A stretch of 64,000 nucleotides of DNA from Anaerolineae bacterium (GCA_022843745.1 JALHNB010000039.1:1-64000); one strand, 5' to 3'. Numbered from the stretch's first letter, positions 10,540 through 19,499 are shown. Translations and numbers: made by a program. Notes: generated by a model not told the origin, from the sequence alone.

Positions 10540-11550
10540 TTAATTTCTTTTTTCGGCAACTGGCATTTCATCATACAGATAACAGGCTGCCTCATGATCG
10601 CTTCCGTTAAGCTGATAAATCGGCGGTTGTTTTTCCAGACAGCGATCCATACCATGCGGGCAGCGCGGATAAAATCGACAACCACTGTTGGCCTGACTGC
10701 GCATTTTCTCGTCACCAGCAGCCTCGACATCTTCACCCCACTTAATATCAGGGTCAGGAACAGGTATTGAATCGATCAGGAGTTGGACATAAGGGTGTTT
10801 AGGATTTTCGATTACCTGTGTCGTTTCGCCTCTTTCGGCAATCGACCCTTGATACAAAATGTGAATGTCGTTACCGATCTGATAAGCGGTACTCAGATCA
10901 TGCGTGATATAGAGGAACGAGATATTATGCTCATCGCGCAAGCGCATCATAATATCCAGAATCATGGCTCGAAGCGACGCATCAACCATCGAAACGGGTT
11001 CGTCGGCGACGATCAGGCCCGGCTTCAGCAGGTAAGCCCGCGCGATCATCATACGCTGGCGCTGTCCGCCGCTGAGTTGATGCGGGTATTTTTCGAGCAC
11101 TTCTTCGTCGCGCAGCCCGACAATTTTCAATGCCTGTTGAATCACTTCTCGTTCTTCAGCTTTATTCCGAGCCAGCTTGAAACGCCGGATCACCATATCA
11201 AAAATATGCCGCACCCGATAAAACGGATTGTAGACCTCGTAAGGGTCTTGAAAAATCGCCTGCACTTCACGGCGATATTCCAGCATTTTTGATCGCTGCA
11301 AGGTGGCAATGTCCCGCCCTTTATACAAAATTTGCCCTGACGAGAGATTAACGAAGCCCAGGACAGCATTTGCCAGCGTCGTCTTGCCGCTGCCGCTTTC
11401 CCCCGCAATCGTTGTGATCGTCGCGGGATGCTCGTCAATAGTCAAATTAAAATCCTGGAGCGCAACAGTTTGCGTATTTGCGCTCAGGAAGCTTGAGGCA
11501 TTACCGTAAATTTTGGTTGCGTTGATAATTTGGAGAAGGGGTTGTGACAT
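10540..11550 (-). CDS. Oligopeptide/oligosaccharide ABC transporter ATPase, OppF/DppF type
   Basis: Second ATPase of the Opp/Dpp-type importer, 336 residues. Walker A is GESGSGKTTLANAVLG, the signature is LSGGQRQRM, and Walker B is LIVADEPVSMVDAS. The C-terminal oligo_HPY extension with spaced Cys (CRFYPRCPHGMDRC) is typical of OppD/OppF proteins. It pairs with the OppD-type ATPase 16 bases upstream and hydrolyses ATP to drive import through the two permeases. The ATG is preceded by AAAGAG. In this operon the cargo may be a sugar oligomer rather than a peptide; many family 5 importers carry glycans. Confidence 0.93.
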   Translation of the reverse strand: MSQPLLQIINATKIYGNASSFLSANTQTVALQDFNLTIDEHPATITTIAGESGSGKTTLANAVLGFVNLSSGQILYKGRDIATLQRSKMLEYRREVQAIFQDPYEVYNPFYRVRHIFDMVIRRFKLARNKAEEREVIQQALKIVGLRDEEVLEKYPHQLSGGQRQRMMIARAYLLKPGLIVADEPVSMVDASLRAMILDIMMRLRDEHNISFLYITHDLSTAYQIGNDIHILYQGSIAERGETTQVIENPKHPYVQLLIDSIPVPDPDIKWGEDVEAAGDEKMRSQANSGCRFYPRCPHGMDRCLEKQPPIYQLNGSDHEAACYLYDEMPVAEKRN

Positions 11551-11566
11551 AAAACAACTCTTTAAT

Positions 11567-12571
11567 TTATTCGTACAAATGGCAGGCGACGTAATGTTCG
11601 GGTTTTAACTCACGCAGCGGCGGCGTGATCTTGCGGCAATGTTCCATCACCTGTGGGCAGCGGAACTGGAAAATACACCCTGGTGGCGGATTTCGCAGGT
11701 CATGCGTCAGCCCTTCCGTGATCTTCAGCGGCTTGCGTTCCTTGATCGACGGGATTGAGGCGATCAAAAGCTGTGTATATGGGTGCATCGGTTCTTCAAA
11801 TAGCGAACGAACTGGTGCAATTTCGACGATATTTCCGGCATACATGACCGCGATGCGATCCACCAATTGAGCCTGTAAGCCCATATCGTGACCGATCAGA
11901 ATCATCGACACGCCCAGTTTCTTTTTCACGTCCAGCAGCGTCTGCGCGACTACCCGCTGCACAACCACGTCAAGGGCGCTGGTCGGCTCATCAGCGATAA
12001 TCATCGAAGGATTGAGCGCGATCCCCATCGCGATACACACGCGCTGTTTCATGCCGCCGCTTAATTCGTGCGGATACAGATCATAAACGCGGCTCGGCAG
12101 CCCGACAAGCGTAAGGAGTTCCAGAATACGCTCTTTGACCGCCTGTCTGGACATACCCGGTTCATGCGTCGTGATGCCATCGCCAATTTGTTCCTTGACC
12201 TTCATCACAGGATTGAGCGAATTCATTGCTCCCTGGGGTATGAGGGAAGCATCACGCCAGCGTTTTTGTCGCAGTTCGGACTCGTTCAATTTCAACAAAT
12301 CCACGCCATTCAGCAGCACTTCTCCGTCTACGATGCGTCCCGGCGGCTGAACCAGACGTAAAATACCTGCGGTTGCCGTACTCTTACCGCATCCTGATTC
12401 TCCCACCAACCCCAGCGTCTCGCCCTTGTAGACATGGAAATTGATCCCATTCACTGCGATGACATCACCACGTGGGGTTTCATAGTGGATACGCAGGTTC
12501 TTGACTTCGAGAACTTTTTCGCGGGCAGCAGATGTTTCACTCTCGACTGCCCTGTTTTGCGTAACGGTCAT
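11567..12571 (-). CDS. Oligopeptide/oligosaccharide ABC transporter ATPase, OppD/DppD type
   Basis: First ATPase of the importer, 334 residues. Walker A is GESGCGKSTATAGILR, the signature is LSGGMKQRVC, and Walker B is MIIADEPTSALDV, with the switch His in ILIGHDMG. The oligo_HPY C-terminal extension carries CIFQFRCPQVMEHC. Its ATG overlaps the stop of the upstream permease (ATGA), so translation is coupled. It forms a heterodimer with the OppF-type protein at the inner face of the membrane. Confidence 0.93.
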   Translation of the reverse strand: MTVTQNRAVESETSAAREKVLEVKNLRIHYETPRGDVIAVNGINFHVYKGETLGLVGESGCGKSTATAGILRLVQPPGRIVDGEVLLNGVDLLKLNESELRQKRWRDASLIPQGAMNSLNPVMKVKEQIGDGITTHEPGMSRQAVKERILELLTLVGLPSRVYDLYPHELSGGMKQRVCIAMGIALNPSMIIADEPTSALDVVVQRVVAQTLLDVKKKLGVSMILIGHDMGLQAQLVDRIAVMYAGNIVEIAPVRSLFEEPMHPYTQLLIASIPSIKERKPLKITEGLTHDLRNPPPGCIFQFRCPQVMEHCRKITPPLRELKPEHYVACHLYE

Positions 12572-13908
12572 TTACCTTGCGCTCCTCTTAAGCGGGGATT
12601 AGCGATTTCATCAAGACCCGTAGCAAGCTGGAACAAACCTGTAAAAATAAACATCAGCACCAATACGGGCAAACCCCACCACCACCACATATTGCGCATG
12701 ATCGCCGTCGCCCGCAGCGCATTAAAAATAGTCGTTCCCAGCGTCGGGTAGCGCGTTGGGCCGAGGCCAAGCGCTTCCAGGCTGGTTGCCGCCAAAATCG
12801 CGCCGGAAATATTGCCTGCCAGACTTGCTGCCAGATATGGTAATAAATTAGGCATCATCTCGCGGAACATAATATCAAATGTCGAAAGACCAGAAAGCTG
12901 GGCCATACGAATATAGCCACGTTCACGCAGCGTCAGTACCTGCGCACGAATCAGGCGAGTCGGTACAGGCCAGGAGAAAAGCGATAGCAAAATCGCCATC
13001 GTGTCCAAGTCTACCCGCCGCAGATAAGCCGAAATTACCAGCAAAACAGCCAGCGATGGAATGGTAAAGGCTACATCGGAGGCGGTACGGACGACATTGT
13101 CCACCCACCCGCCTAGAAAGCCCGCTGCAAAACCGAGGACAATCCCGATAAACATACCGATTGAGGCAGCAATTACACCAACACGGAGCGATGCGGGAGC
13201 GCCGACAATCAGCACAGCCAGCATATCACGCCCACTGTTATCCGTACCTAACGGATGCGCAGGATCACCGATAGGCTTCGATGATGTACTTGGTGCAACT
13301 GCCACACTATTGCTCGATGAAGACGCGGGCGTGGGTGTAGCTGCTGCTGCTGGGGTTGTCGTTTGCGTGGTCATCAGAGTCGTCAGGCCACTTCCGCCCA
13401 GACCACCTGAGCCGAAGCCGCTGTTAGTGGTTGGTGTCACTTCAGCAGCCGGGACAGTTTGTGTCGTCATCAGAGTCGTCAGGCCACTTCCGCCAAGACC
13501 ACCTGAACCGAAACCGCTGTTAGTGGTTGGTGTCACTTCGGCAGCCGGGACAGTCTGTGTCGTCATCAACGTCGTCAGGCCACTTCCACCCAGACCGCCT
13601 GAACCGAAGCCGCTATTTTGCGTTGCGGTAACAGCAACCGTTGGCGCTGCATTCGAGTTACTGATTTGCTCCTCGGCTGGATTGCTCTCGCTACCAACCC
13701 ATGCAGGTGGCAAATTCAGTGGTGAGCTGGCAACCAGCGCCAACCGTGTATCCCAAAACAAAGGCCCTATGATACCAAGACCGACAATCAATCCGATCAT
13801 AACAACGCCAGTAATAAAGCGTGGATTAAACCAGGGCGAATCAAATCGGTTAAAACCGGCTGTTTTCTGGGGCGTTGCAGATTTTGAATCAGCAGTTTGT
13901 GTCGTCAT
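12568..13908 (-). CDS. ABC transporter permease, OppC/DppC type, with tandem-repeat insertion
   Basis: Inner-membrane permease of the OppC family. At 446 residues it is about 140 longer than the usual 290-310. Transmembrane helix 1 lies near residues 31-52. It is followed by a Gly/Ser/Thr/Pro-rich insertion at about residues 75-215, which contains three near-identical repeats of a 32-residue unit starting NSGFGSGGLGG (the third is partial). The conserved part then resumes with DPAHPLGTDNSGRDMLA and four to five more helices. The EAA-type loop is AQLSGLSTFDIMFREMMPN. The insertion lies in the first periplasmic loop. The gene has a 9-base gap to the OppB-type permease and is coupled to the ATPase downstream. 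Confidence 0.93.
   Translation of the reverse strand: MTTQTADSKSATPQKTAGFNRFDSPWFNPRFITGVVMIGLIVGLGIIGPLFWDTRLALVASSPLNLPPAWVGSESNPAEEQISNSNAAPTVAVTATQNSGFGSGGLGGSGLTTLMTTQTVPAAEVTPTTNSGFGSGGLGGSGLTTLMTTQTVPAAEVTPTTNSGFGSGGLGGSGLTTLMTTQTTTPAAAATPTPASSSSNSVAVAPSTSSKPIGDPAHPLGTDNSGRDMLAVLIVGAPASLRVGVIAASIGMFIGIVLGFAAGFLGGWVDNVVRTASDVAFTIPSLAVLLVISAYLRRVDLDTMAILLSLFSWPVPTRLIRAQVLTLRERGYIRMAQLSGLSTFDIMFREMMPNLLPYLAASLAGNISGAILAATSLEALGLGPTRYPTLGTTIFNALRATAIMRNMWWWWGLPVLVLMFIFTGLFQLATGLDEIANPRLRGAQGK
13360..13617 (-). repeat. Three-copy 96-bp tandem repeat inside the OppC-type permease gene
   Basis: Copies lie at 13522-13617, 13426-13521 and 13360-13425 (the last partial, 66 bases), read on the minus strand. 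Each full unit encodes 32 residues beginning NSGFGSGGLGGSGL and ending TPTT. The copies are nearly identical at DNA level, with a few synonymous changes, so the expansion is recent or kept by recombination. The phase is in frame, so copy-number change would alter loop length without breaking the protein. Confidence 0.95.
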
Positions 13909-13917
13909 AACTTAATC

Positions 13918-14928
13918 TCATCGCTTCTGGTAAGTGATACGAGGGTCGATCAACGGATAAAGCAGGTCGATCAGCAAAACAGCAAATGAGGTTGCGACGA
14001 TCAAAACAAATACAACCCCTTGAATGAGCGTAAAATCGCTGTTGACAATACCGAGGTAAAGTAAATAGCCTGTGCCAGGATATGAGAACAGGTATTCAAC
14101 CAGGATAGAGCCAGCCACAATACTGCCCATGCTCAGAGCTAGCGCTGTGACCTGCGGCAAAATGGCATTGCGAACCGAGTAGCGCCAGAAAATACGCCCC
14201 AACCGCAGCCCTTTCGCCTGGGCAAGAATGAGGTAATCCTCACCTGCGCTGGTAATCATCATCCCACGCATTCCCAGCGCCCAACCACCCATTGAGGCCA
14301 GTACGATGGCAAATGCTGGCAGCATCCCGTGATGGATAACGGTCATAATATAATCCCACGTCAATCCTTGTGGGATACCTCGTGCAGCCGAGCCACCCGG
14401 CGAAAACCAGCGCAGCCCATACGCAAAAATATAGATGAGCAGCATGCCCAGCATAAAGAATGGCACTGAGGTAAATGTCAGTGAAAAGGGTAAGATGGCT
14501 TTTAGCGTTTTTGGTGTGTTCCGCCAACCCATAAGCGCACCTATCGCATTGCCCGCAACAAACGAAATAATGGTCGCCATCGTCAGCAATCCAAGCGTCC
14601 AGGGTATGCTCCGCGCGATCAATTCGTTCACCCGCGCCGGGAAAGACGAGAGCGAATAATCCAGGTCAAATGTCAGTAAATTACCCATATAACGTAAATA
14701 TTGCGTCAGTGGGGGATCATCTAGGCCAAATTTTTCACGCCATGCTGCGATAATCTGCTCTGTGTTTTCGATTCGTCCCGCCTGGGCCATCATCCGGCTA
14801 ATCATCGCGCTCACCGGGTCACCGGGCATTAGTCTAGGAATAATATAAATAATCGTTGCGCCAAGCCAGATCGTCAGGAAAAACATCCCAATCCGACGAA
14901 TGACATACCCTCTAGTTAAACCACGCAT
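13918..14928 (-). CDS. ABC transporter permease, OppB/DppB type
   Basis: Inner-membrane permease of 336 residues with six predicted helices. Family marks are the N-terminal GYVIRRIGMFFLTIWLGATIIY, the PGDPVSAM segment that follows helix 1, and the EAA-like loop DYLILAQAKGLRLGRIFWRY near residue 240. It forms the translocation pore with the OppC-type partner encoded 9 bases downstream. A 143-base gap with strong hairpins separates it from the binding-protein gene upstream, as is common where the binding protein must be made in excess. Confidence 0.93.
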   Translation of the reverse strand: MRGLTRGYVIRRIGMFFLTIWLGATIIYIIPRLMPGDPVSAMISRMMAQAGRIENTEQIIAAWREKFGLDDPPLTQYLRYMGNLLTFDLDYSLSSFPARVNELIARSIPWTLGLLTMATIISFVAGNAIGALMGWRNTPKTLKAILPFSLTFTSVPFFMLGMLLIYIFAYGLRWFSPGGSAARGIPQGLTWDYIMTVIHHGMLPAFAIVLASMGGWALGMRGMMITSAGEDYLILAQAKGLRLGRIFWRYSVRNAILPQVTALALSMGSIVAGSILVEYLFSYPGTGYLLYLGIVNSDFTLIQGVVFVLIVATSFAVLLIDLLYPLIDPRITYQKR

Positions 14929-14981
14929 AAATCGGTTGCCTTGAAATAAGCTGCAAAAATGATTACAAATTTATCAGATCG

Positions 14982-15056
14982 CTGTTCGTAAGGGTGGGTC
15001 TGAGACCCACCCATTTTCAAACGACGAACAGAGGCATATTCGCACCTCTGTTCGTC
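14982..15056 (-). other. Intercistronic hairpins between binding-protein and permease genes
   Basis: Two perfect stems occur: 9 bp at 14992-15000 with 15004-15012 (loop TGA), and 12 bp at 15023-15034 with 15045-15056 (10-nt loop). The octamer ACGAACAG at 15024-15031 can pair with CTGTTCGT either at 15048-15055 or at 14982-14989, giving two mutually exclusive folds. No T-run follows on the minus strand, so an mRNA-stabilising or attenuating element is likelier than a full terminator. Confidence 0.75.
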
Positions 15057-15071
15057 TAGGATACCAGGAGT

Positions 15072-16823
15072 CTAGCTGCCACCTGCTGGCTGGATGTTGT
15101 GGATGACAATGTGTGTACTTTGCCACCACGTCCAGGATGAGGTGTAGTTATTTTCAGCCGTCGGCCAATTCGTCCAATAGGTGTTATTGAGAGGAATCAG
15201 CTTACGAGCCTGTGTTACCGGAATAGTCGGGAGTTCATCGAGGTAAATGTGCATCGCCTCAATAAACAGGGGGTCAATTTCGGGGCTGCCCAGCGGCAGT
15301 GTACCAATCTGATCCACCAGTTCGCTGTAACGGTCATTGCTCCAGCGCCAACCATTGGTGCTGGCGCGTTCGCCCACAGGCTTGACCCAACGCTTGTTCA
15401 GCGTGTCCATTGATGCCCAGGGTTCGCTTACAGAGCCGCAATTGTACCAGGCCATGCGGGTGTCGAAATTACCGTTGAACAGGTTATCATCCCACGTACC
15501 GCCAGCTTCATTACGGGTCGAGGCATTAATGCCGACACGCTGGAACTGCTCAACGAGAACAGCAGCAATACGCTGTTTCTCAATGAATGCTTCGTGGGTG
15601 GTGATGTCCATGGTCAATTGGGTGCCATCTTCCAGAGCATAGTAACCATCGGCGCCCATCGTGTATCCCATGCCTTCGATCATCGCTTTGGCCTCGTCAG
15701 CATTAAAGTTCCAGACGGGGTGAGCCTCATAATCAAGCATGTCGGTGTAACGATTCATCGGGGCATAAGCCGGGAAGAACGTGCGTGAGGGAACAGTCGA
15801 GCCTTCATAGGCGATACGCACGATTTCGTCACGATCAATAGCGCGGTTCACAGCCTGGCGCATATCAGCGCTGTCCCAGGGAGCTTTTACCGTATTGAAT
15901 TCGAAGTTGCGTGCGCAGGGATCGAGCGTCGCATAAGGCAAGCTGGGCAACCAGGCAATGACGTTCGGGTTTTGCTCTTTGAGCGCTTCGAACGTACCAA
16001 GCGTGATATCCATCAGGCTGTCGAGGCCATTGTCACCCATCAAGGCAGCGCGAGCTTCTTCGGGGCCAGCCCATGTCCAGATCAGGCGTTTCGGCGCAGG
16101 CAGACCAATGCCTTCAACGTCTGCACCCCAATAGTTATCATCACGATCATAGATCATTTCATTTTCACTGACCGATGTAACTTTGTAGGGGCCAGTGAAG
16201 ACAGGCCAACCTTGTTCTGGGTCATAGTTCTTGAACGTCAGCGGGTCCTGACCATTCCAGATATGCTCGGGCATAATATTGACGCCGCCCCAGATTTTCA
16301 CTGCGAAATAGTCGAGTTGGAAACGGGGATTCGGTCTTAGAAGTTTGAATTCGACAGTTAAATCGTCCACTTTGGTGACGGTATCAACCCAGGTCTGCAA
16401 ATCAGCAGCGTTCGAAAGCGTGACATTCGCGGGATCCAGCAGCATATTGATGGTGAAAACAATGTCATCAGCATTATAAGCTTCGCCATCGCTCCACTTG
16501 ACTCCATCGCGCAGTGTCAGAGTCCACAGATCAAGCGTCTCATTGGCAGTAAAGCTGACGCCCAACCAGGGGACAAATTCACCCGTTTCATAATTGAGGA
16601 TGAACAGTGGTTCCATCATAGCTTGGTGCAAACCATGATCGCGGCGGTTGCCGGGAACAAATGGATTCCACAATTCGGGATCGACCACGCGGCCACCGTC
16701 AATATCAAAAATTGCTGTTTCTTCGCGCGGGACATCCTGCGCGACAGCAGCAAAGACCACCACACCGAGCGTCAGAATAACGATCGTTATGAGGGCAAGA
16801 ATTCTAAAATTACGCAAGTTCAT
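15072..16823 (-). CDS. ABC transporter substrate-binding protein, family 5 (SBP_bac_5)
   Basis: Secreted binding protein of 583 residues, first gene of the long minus-strand operon. An N-terminal signal peptide or anchor runs to about residue 28 (LALITIVILTLGVVVFAAVAQD). The mature part has the DppA/OppA pattern: LWTLTLRDGVKWSDGEAYNADDIVFT near residues 105-130, MPEHIW, and FTGPYKVTSVSENEMIYDRDDNYWG near 205-225. It delivers ligand to the OppB/OppC-type permeases. The ATG lies 5 bases after AGGAGAGAG, a strong ribosome site. The downstream ROK/NanE genes suggest an amino-sugar oligomer or muropeptide ligand; a peptide is the alternative. Confidence 0.92.
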   Translation of the reverse strand: MNLRNFRILALITIVILTLGVVVFAAVAQDVPREETAIFDIDGGRVVDPELWNPFVPGNRRDHGLHQAMMEPLFILNYETGEFVPWLGVSFTANETLDLWTLTLRDGVKWSDGEAYNADDIVFTINMLLDPANVTLSNAADLQTWVDTVTKVDDLTVEFKLLRPNPRFQLDYFAVKIWGGVNIMPEHIWNGQDPLTFKNYDPEQGWPVFTGPYKVTSVSENEMIYDRDDNYWGADVEGIGLPAPKRLIWTWAGPEEARAALMGDNGLDSLMDITLGTFEALKEQNPNVIAWLPSLPYATLDPCARNFEFNTVKAPWDSADMRQAVNRAIDRDEIVRIAYEGSTVPSRTFFPAYAPMNRYTDMLDYEAHPVWNFNADEAKAMIEGMGYTMGADGYYALEDGTQLTMDITTHEAFIEKQRIAAVLVEQFQRVGINASTRNEAGGTWDDNLFNGNFDTRMAWYNCGSVSEPWASMDTLNKRWVKPVGERASTNGWRWSNDRYSELVDQIGTLPLGSPEIDPLFIEAMHIYLDELPTIPVTQARKLIPLNNTYWTNWPTAENNYTSSWTWWQSTHIVIHNIQPAGGS

Positions 16824-17235
16824 GGGTACTCTCTCCTAATTAATGTTATTTTGAATGAGGCGACATCTGTCCTAATATATTTGGCTACGATTTTTACCCC
16901 CTTTTATTCAGACAGCAAAAAATTAAATCGTCGGGTTCTCCGAAGAGCTAGCATTGGGGTGAGGTCATATAAAATTGAGTCGTTAAATGCGCAGATAGCT
17001 CAAATACAGTCCTGTGGCACATTATAAGGCACTGCAATTTAAGATCAAGAACTTCGTTCTAGGATCATATTTTCTGAATGACTGATTCATCAAGAATTTT
17101 TAACGATATAACTAATAATCTGATTCTTTTTACCTGCGCTACGACTTAAAAATTAACACATATTATCAAATCTGGCAAGGTATTCTCATTTAATTTGAGG
17201 TAGAGGCACTTGCCCCTACCCCATCAAATCTGTGA
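16824..17235. other. 412-base intergenic region upstream of the transporter operon
   Basis: AT-rich non-coding stretch between the start of the family 5 binding-protein gene and the stop of the ThuA-like gene, both on the minus strand. It presumably holds the operon promoter near 16840-16900, but I find no convincing -35/-10 pair. A repeat-type hairpin lies at 17199-17220. I see no RNA gene and no conserved small ORF in it. Confidence 0.6.
17199..17220 (-). repeat. GTAGGGGC-type palindrome downstream of the ThuA-like gene
   Basis: Two 10-base arms (GGTAGAGGCA and TGCCCCTACC) separated by CT, with one mismatch. It is 16 bases past the stop of the ThuA-like gene. It shares the GTAGGGGC opening with palindromes at 30754, 36011 and 38711. 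It may help end or stabilise the transcript; there is no strong T-run. Confidence 0.6.
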
Positions 17236-17886
17236 TCATAGAACAGGTATAAGCTCAGTTTCGCGCTCGGATGCCCACATCATCCCCCGTGTGACCATTT
17301 CCAGCGCTACAGGATGCTCGATAATATCCACTGTATGGCCCAGTGAGCAGTAAAACACACGCCCCTGCCCATAATGCTTCGTCCAGGTTACAGGCATCAC
17401 CACACCATTTTTAAACTGCGTGGTCGCCAGCACCGTGATACCAGGATCCACGTGCATATAGTATTGCTCGGTTGTCACCGAGAAATTTTCTAAGCCTGCG
17501 GTGATCGGGCTAGGTACGCCGTCCATGCGAACTTCATAGGTCACACCGGAATTACCAGGATGCGCGACCCACTGCCCGCCAACCATAAACTGATATTCGG
17601 TGTCATTGCGGAAAGCATCACCCATGCCGCCATGCACGCCCGCGATCCCGATACCGCTTTTAACAGCTTCAAGCATGGGGGTCAGTTGTTCCCTTTCAAT
17701 TTTTCCCATCGTCCAGATCGGCACGAGCAGGTCAAATTGCGTGAGATCAAGGTCTTTGAAAGCGTCCAGCGTGTCGGAAACCGTCACATCAAAATCATTT
17801 TTGCGAAGTTGCGCCGCAAGAAGCGCCGACATGCCTTTAGGATCATGTCCGTCCCATCCACCTTGAACCACGAGTGCTTTTTTCAT
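17236..17886 (-). CDS. ThuA-like domain protein
   Basis: 216-residue cytoplasmic protein of the ThuA (trehalose utilisation) family, which has a glutamine-amidotransferase-like fold. Visible features are KKALVVQGGWDGHDPKGM at the start, FDLLVPIWTMGKI, GIGIAGVHGGMGDAFR near residue 80, and the terminal YGQGRVFYCSLGHTVD with a conserved His. The biochemical role is not settled; members sit among sugar-catabolism genes, as here. The start is ATG 17886 behind AAAGGG; a longer reading to 17925 lacks a ribosome site. It lies 412 bases upstream of the transporter operon and 68 bases downstream of gpmI. Confidence 0.85.
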   Translation of the reverse strand: MKKALVVQGGWDGHDPKGMSALLAAQLRKNDFDVTVSDTLDAFKDLDLTQFDLLVPIWTMGKIEREQLTPMLEAVKSGIGIAGVHGGMGDAFRNDTEYQFMVGGQWVAHPGNSGVTYEVRMDGVPSPITAGLENFSVTTEQYYMHVDPGITVLATTQFKNGVVMPVTWTKHYGQGRVFYCSLGHTVDIIEHPVALEMVTRGMMWASERETELIPVL

Positions 17887-17954
17887 TGTAATTACCCTTT
17901 CATCTGTGAAAAATATTACATTCAATTGTACCGCAAACCGGACCTTCCAGAAAG

Positions 17955-19499
17955 CTATTCGCTGTCCGCAGCACGTTCAATCAGGCTGCGCCCGGTCATC
18001 TCCTCCGGCTGCGTTACTCCCAACAAATCAAGAATCGTTGGCGCAACATCCGCCAGAATCCCGCGCGGACGCAGCTTGGTGTATTCATTGCCGATCACAA
18101 ACAGCGAAACTGGATTCGTCGTGTGGTATGTATGCGCTTGGCCTGTTAATTCCTCAATCATGCGCTCGGCGTTGCCATGATCGGCAGTGACTATCGCGAC
18201 CCCGCCCTTTTGATTCACTGCTTCTACGAGCTTCGCGGCGCACCCATCCACGAAGGATACCGCTTTCATAGCCGCTTCGAGCGAGCCTGTATGCCCGACC
18301 ATATCCGGGTTGGCATAATTAATGAGAATAAAATCATCGTCGTGGGTTTTTAAGCGCTCCAGCGTCGTATCGGTCAATTCCTGAGCGCTCATTTCCGGCT
18401 TCAGATCATAGGTCGCCACTTTCGGCGAAGGGATAATCGCGCGATCTTCCCCTGGATACGGCGTTTCAGTCCGGCCATTAAAGAAAAAGGTTACGTGCGG
18501 ATATTTTTCGGTCTCAGCGGAGTGATATTGCTTCAATCCCTCCTTGCTCAACACCTCAGCCAACGTATTCACCAATGAGTCTTTACCGAAAAGCACCTGA
18601 GCACCAACATTATCAACATATTCCGTAAAGGTAATGCGCTGTACATCTTCAGGCTTTAGTGTGGTTTCAAAACCTGCAAAATCCACTTGCCCGAATGCCT
18701 GGACGATCTGGCGCATCCGGTCAGCGCGGAAATTGTAGAATATCAAAATATCGCCTTGCTTGATCCGGAGGCTTTCGTCGCTGCCAATCACCGTTGGCAG
18801 GACAAATTCATCGGTCAGGTTTTTAGCATACGACTGTTGTATAGCTTCATTAGCGGATGCAGCAGTTTCACCCTGGCGATGAACCATCGCGTCATAGGCT
18901 TTCTGAGTCCGCTCCCAGCGCTTATCACGATCCATCGCATAATAACGTCCGCTGACTGTCGCAACCCGACCAACGCTTGTTTTTTGCACGACTCGTTCAA
19001 GTTTCTGAAAAAAATCAATGCCGCTGTTGGGTGGTGTATCTCGCCCATCGGTAATCACATGAATGATGGGATTCACGCCCTCTTGCGAAGCCATCTCCAG
19101 CAGCGCGAACAGGTGACGCTCATGGCTGTGAACGCCGCCTGACCCTAGCAAGCCAATCAAATGAATATTCGCCCCGCTTTGTTTAACGGTTTCGATAGCG
19201 TTCACCAATGCCGGGAGGTGCGCCAGTGTACTTGTCTTGATGGCGTTGTCGATGCGGGTAATATCCTGGTAGACAATGCGCCCTGCGCCCAGATTGAGAT
19301 GCCCTACTTCGGAATTGCCCATCTGGTCAGGCACGAGTCCGACTGCTTCACCCGATGCGTCTACAATCGAACGTTCCAACATATTAAGCCAGCGGTCATA
19401 ATTCGGGGTATGCGCCTGCTTGACAGCGTTACCATGTTCCATCTCACGGATACCCCATCCATCAAGAATAATCAGCATGACGGGTCGTTTGTTTGCCAC
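17955..19499 (-). CDS. gpmI: 2,3-bisphosphoglycerate-independent phosphoglycerate mutase
   Basis: Glycolytic mutase converting 3- and 2-phosphoglycerate through a phosphoserine, Mn-dependent, alkaline-phosphatase superfamily. It has 514 residues, the usual family length. Key features are MLIILDGWG at the N-terminus, the catalytic Ser region VDASGEAVGLVPDQMGNSEV, GHLNLGAGR, DGRDTPP, and the metal-binding VTADHGNAERM and HTYHTTNPVS near the C-terminus. The start is the GTG at 19499 with AGGAG upstream; a longer reading to 19559 lacks a ribosome site. Divergent from the MFS gene. Confidence 0.95.
   Translation of the reverse strand: MANKRPVMLIILDGWGIREMEHGNAVKQAHTPNYDRWLNMLERSIVDASGEAVGLVPDQMGNSEVGHLNLGAGRIVYQDITRIDNAIKTSTLAHLPALVNAIETVKQSGANIHLIGLLGSGGVHSHERHLFALLEMASQEGVNPIIHVITDGRDTPPNSGIDFFQKLERVVQKTSVGRVATVSGRYYAMDRDKRWERTQKAYDAMVHRQGETAASANEAIQQSYAKNLTDEFVLPTVIGSDESLRIKQGDILIFYNFRADRMRQIVQAFGQVDFAGFETTLKPEDVQRITFTEYVDNVGAQVLFGKDSLVNTLAEVLSKEGLKQYHSAETEKYPHVTFFFNGRTETPYPGEDRAIIPSPKVATYDLKPEMSAQELTDTTLERLKTHDDDFILINYANPDMVGHTGSLEAAMKAVSFVDGCAAKLVEAVNQKGGVAIVTADHGNAERMIEELTGQAHTYHTTNPVSLFVIGNEYTKLRPRGILADVAPTILDLLGVTQPEEMTGRSLIERAADSE

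Noticed and set aside
13360-13617. CRISPR-like repeat array
   Set aside because: The units are contiguous with no spacers and are in frame within a protein; it is a coding tandem repeat.
13061-13915. Long plus-strand reading frame of 284 codons opposite the OppC-type permease
   Set aside because: It is a shadow of the repeat-containing permease on the other strand; its sequence is Pro/Val/Arg-rich and has no recognisable domain.
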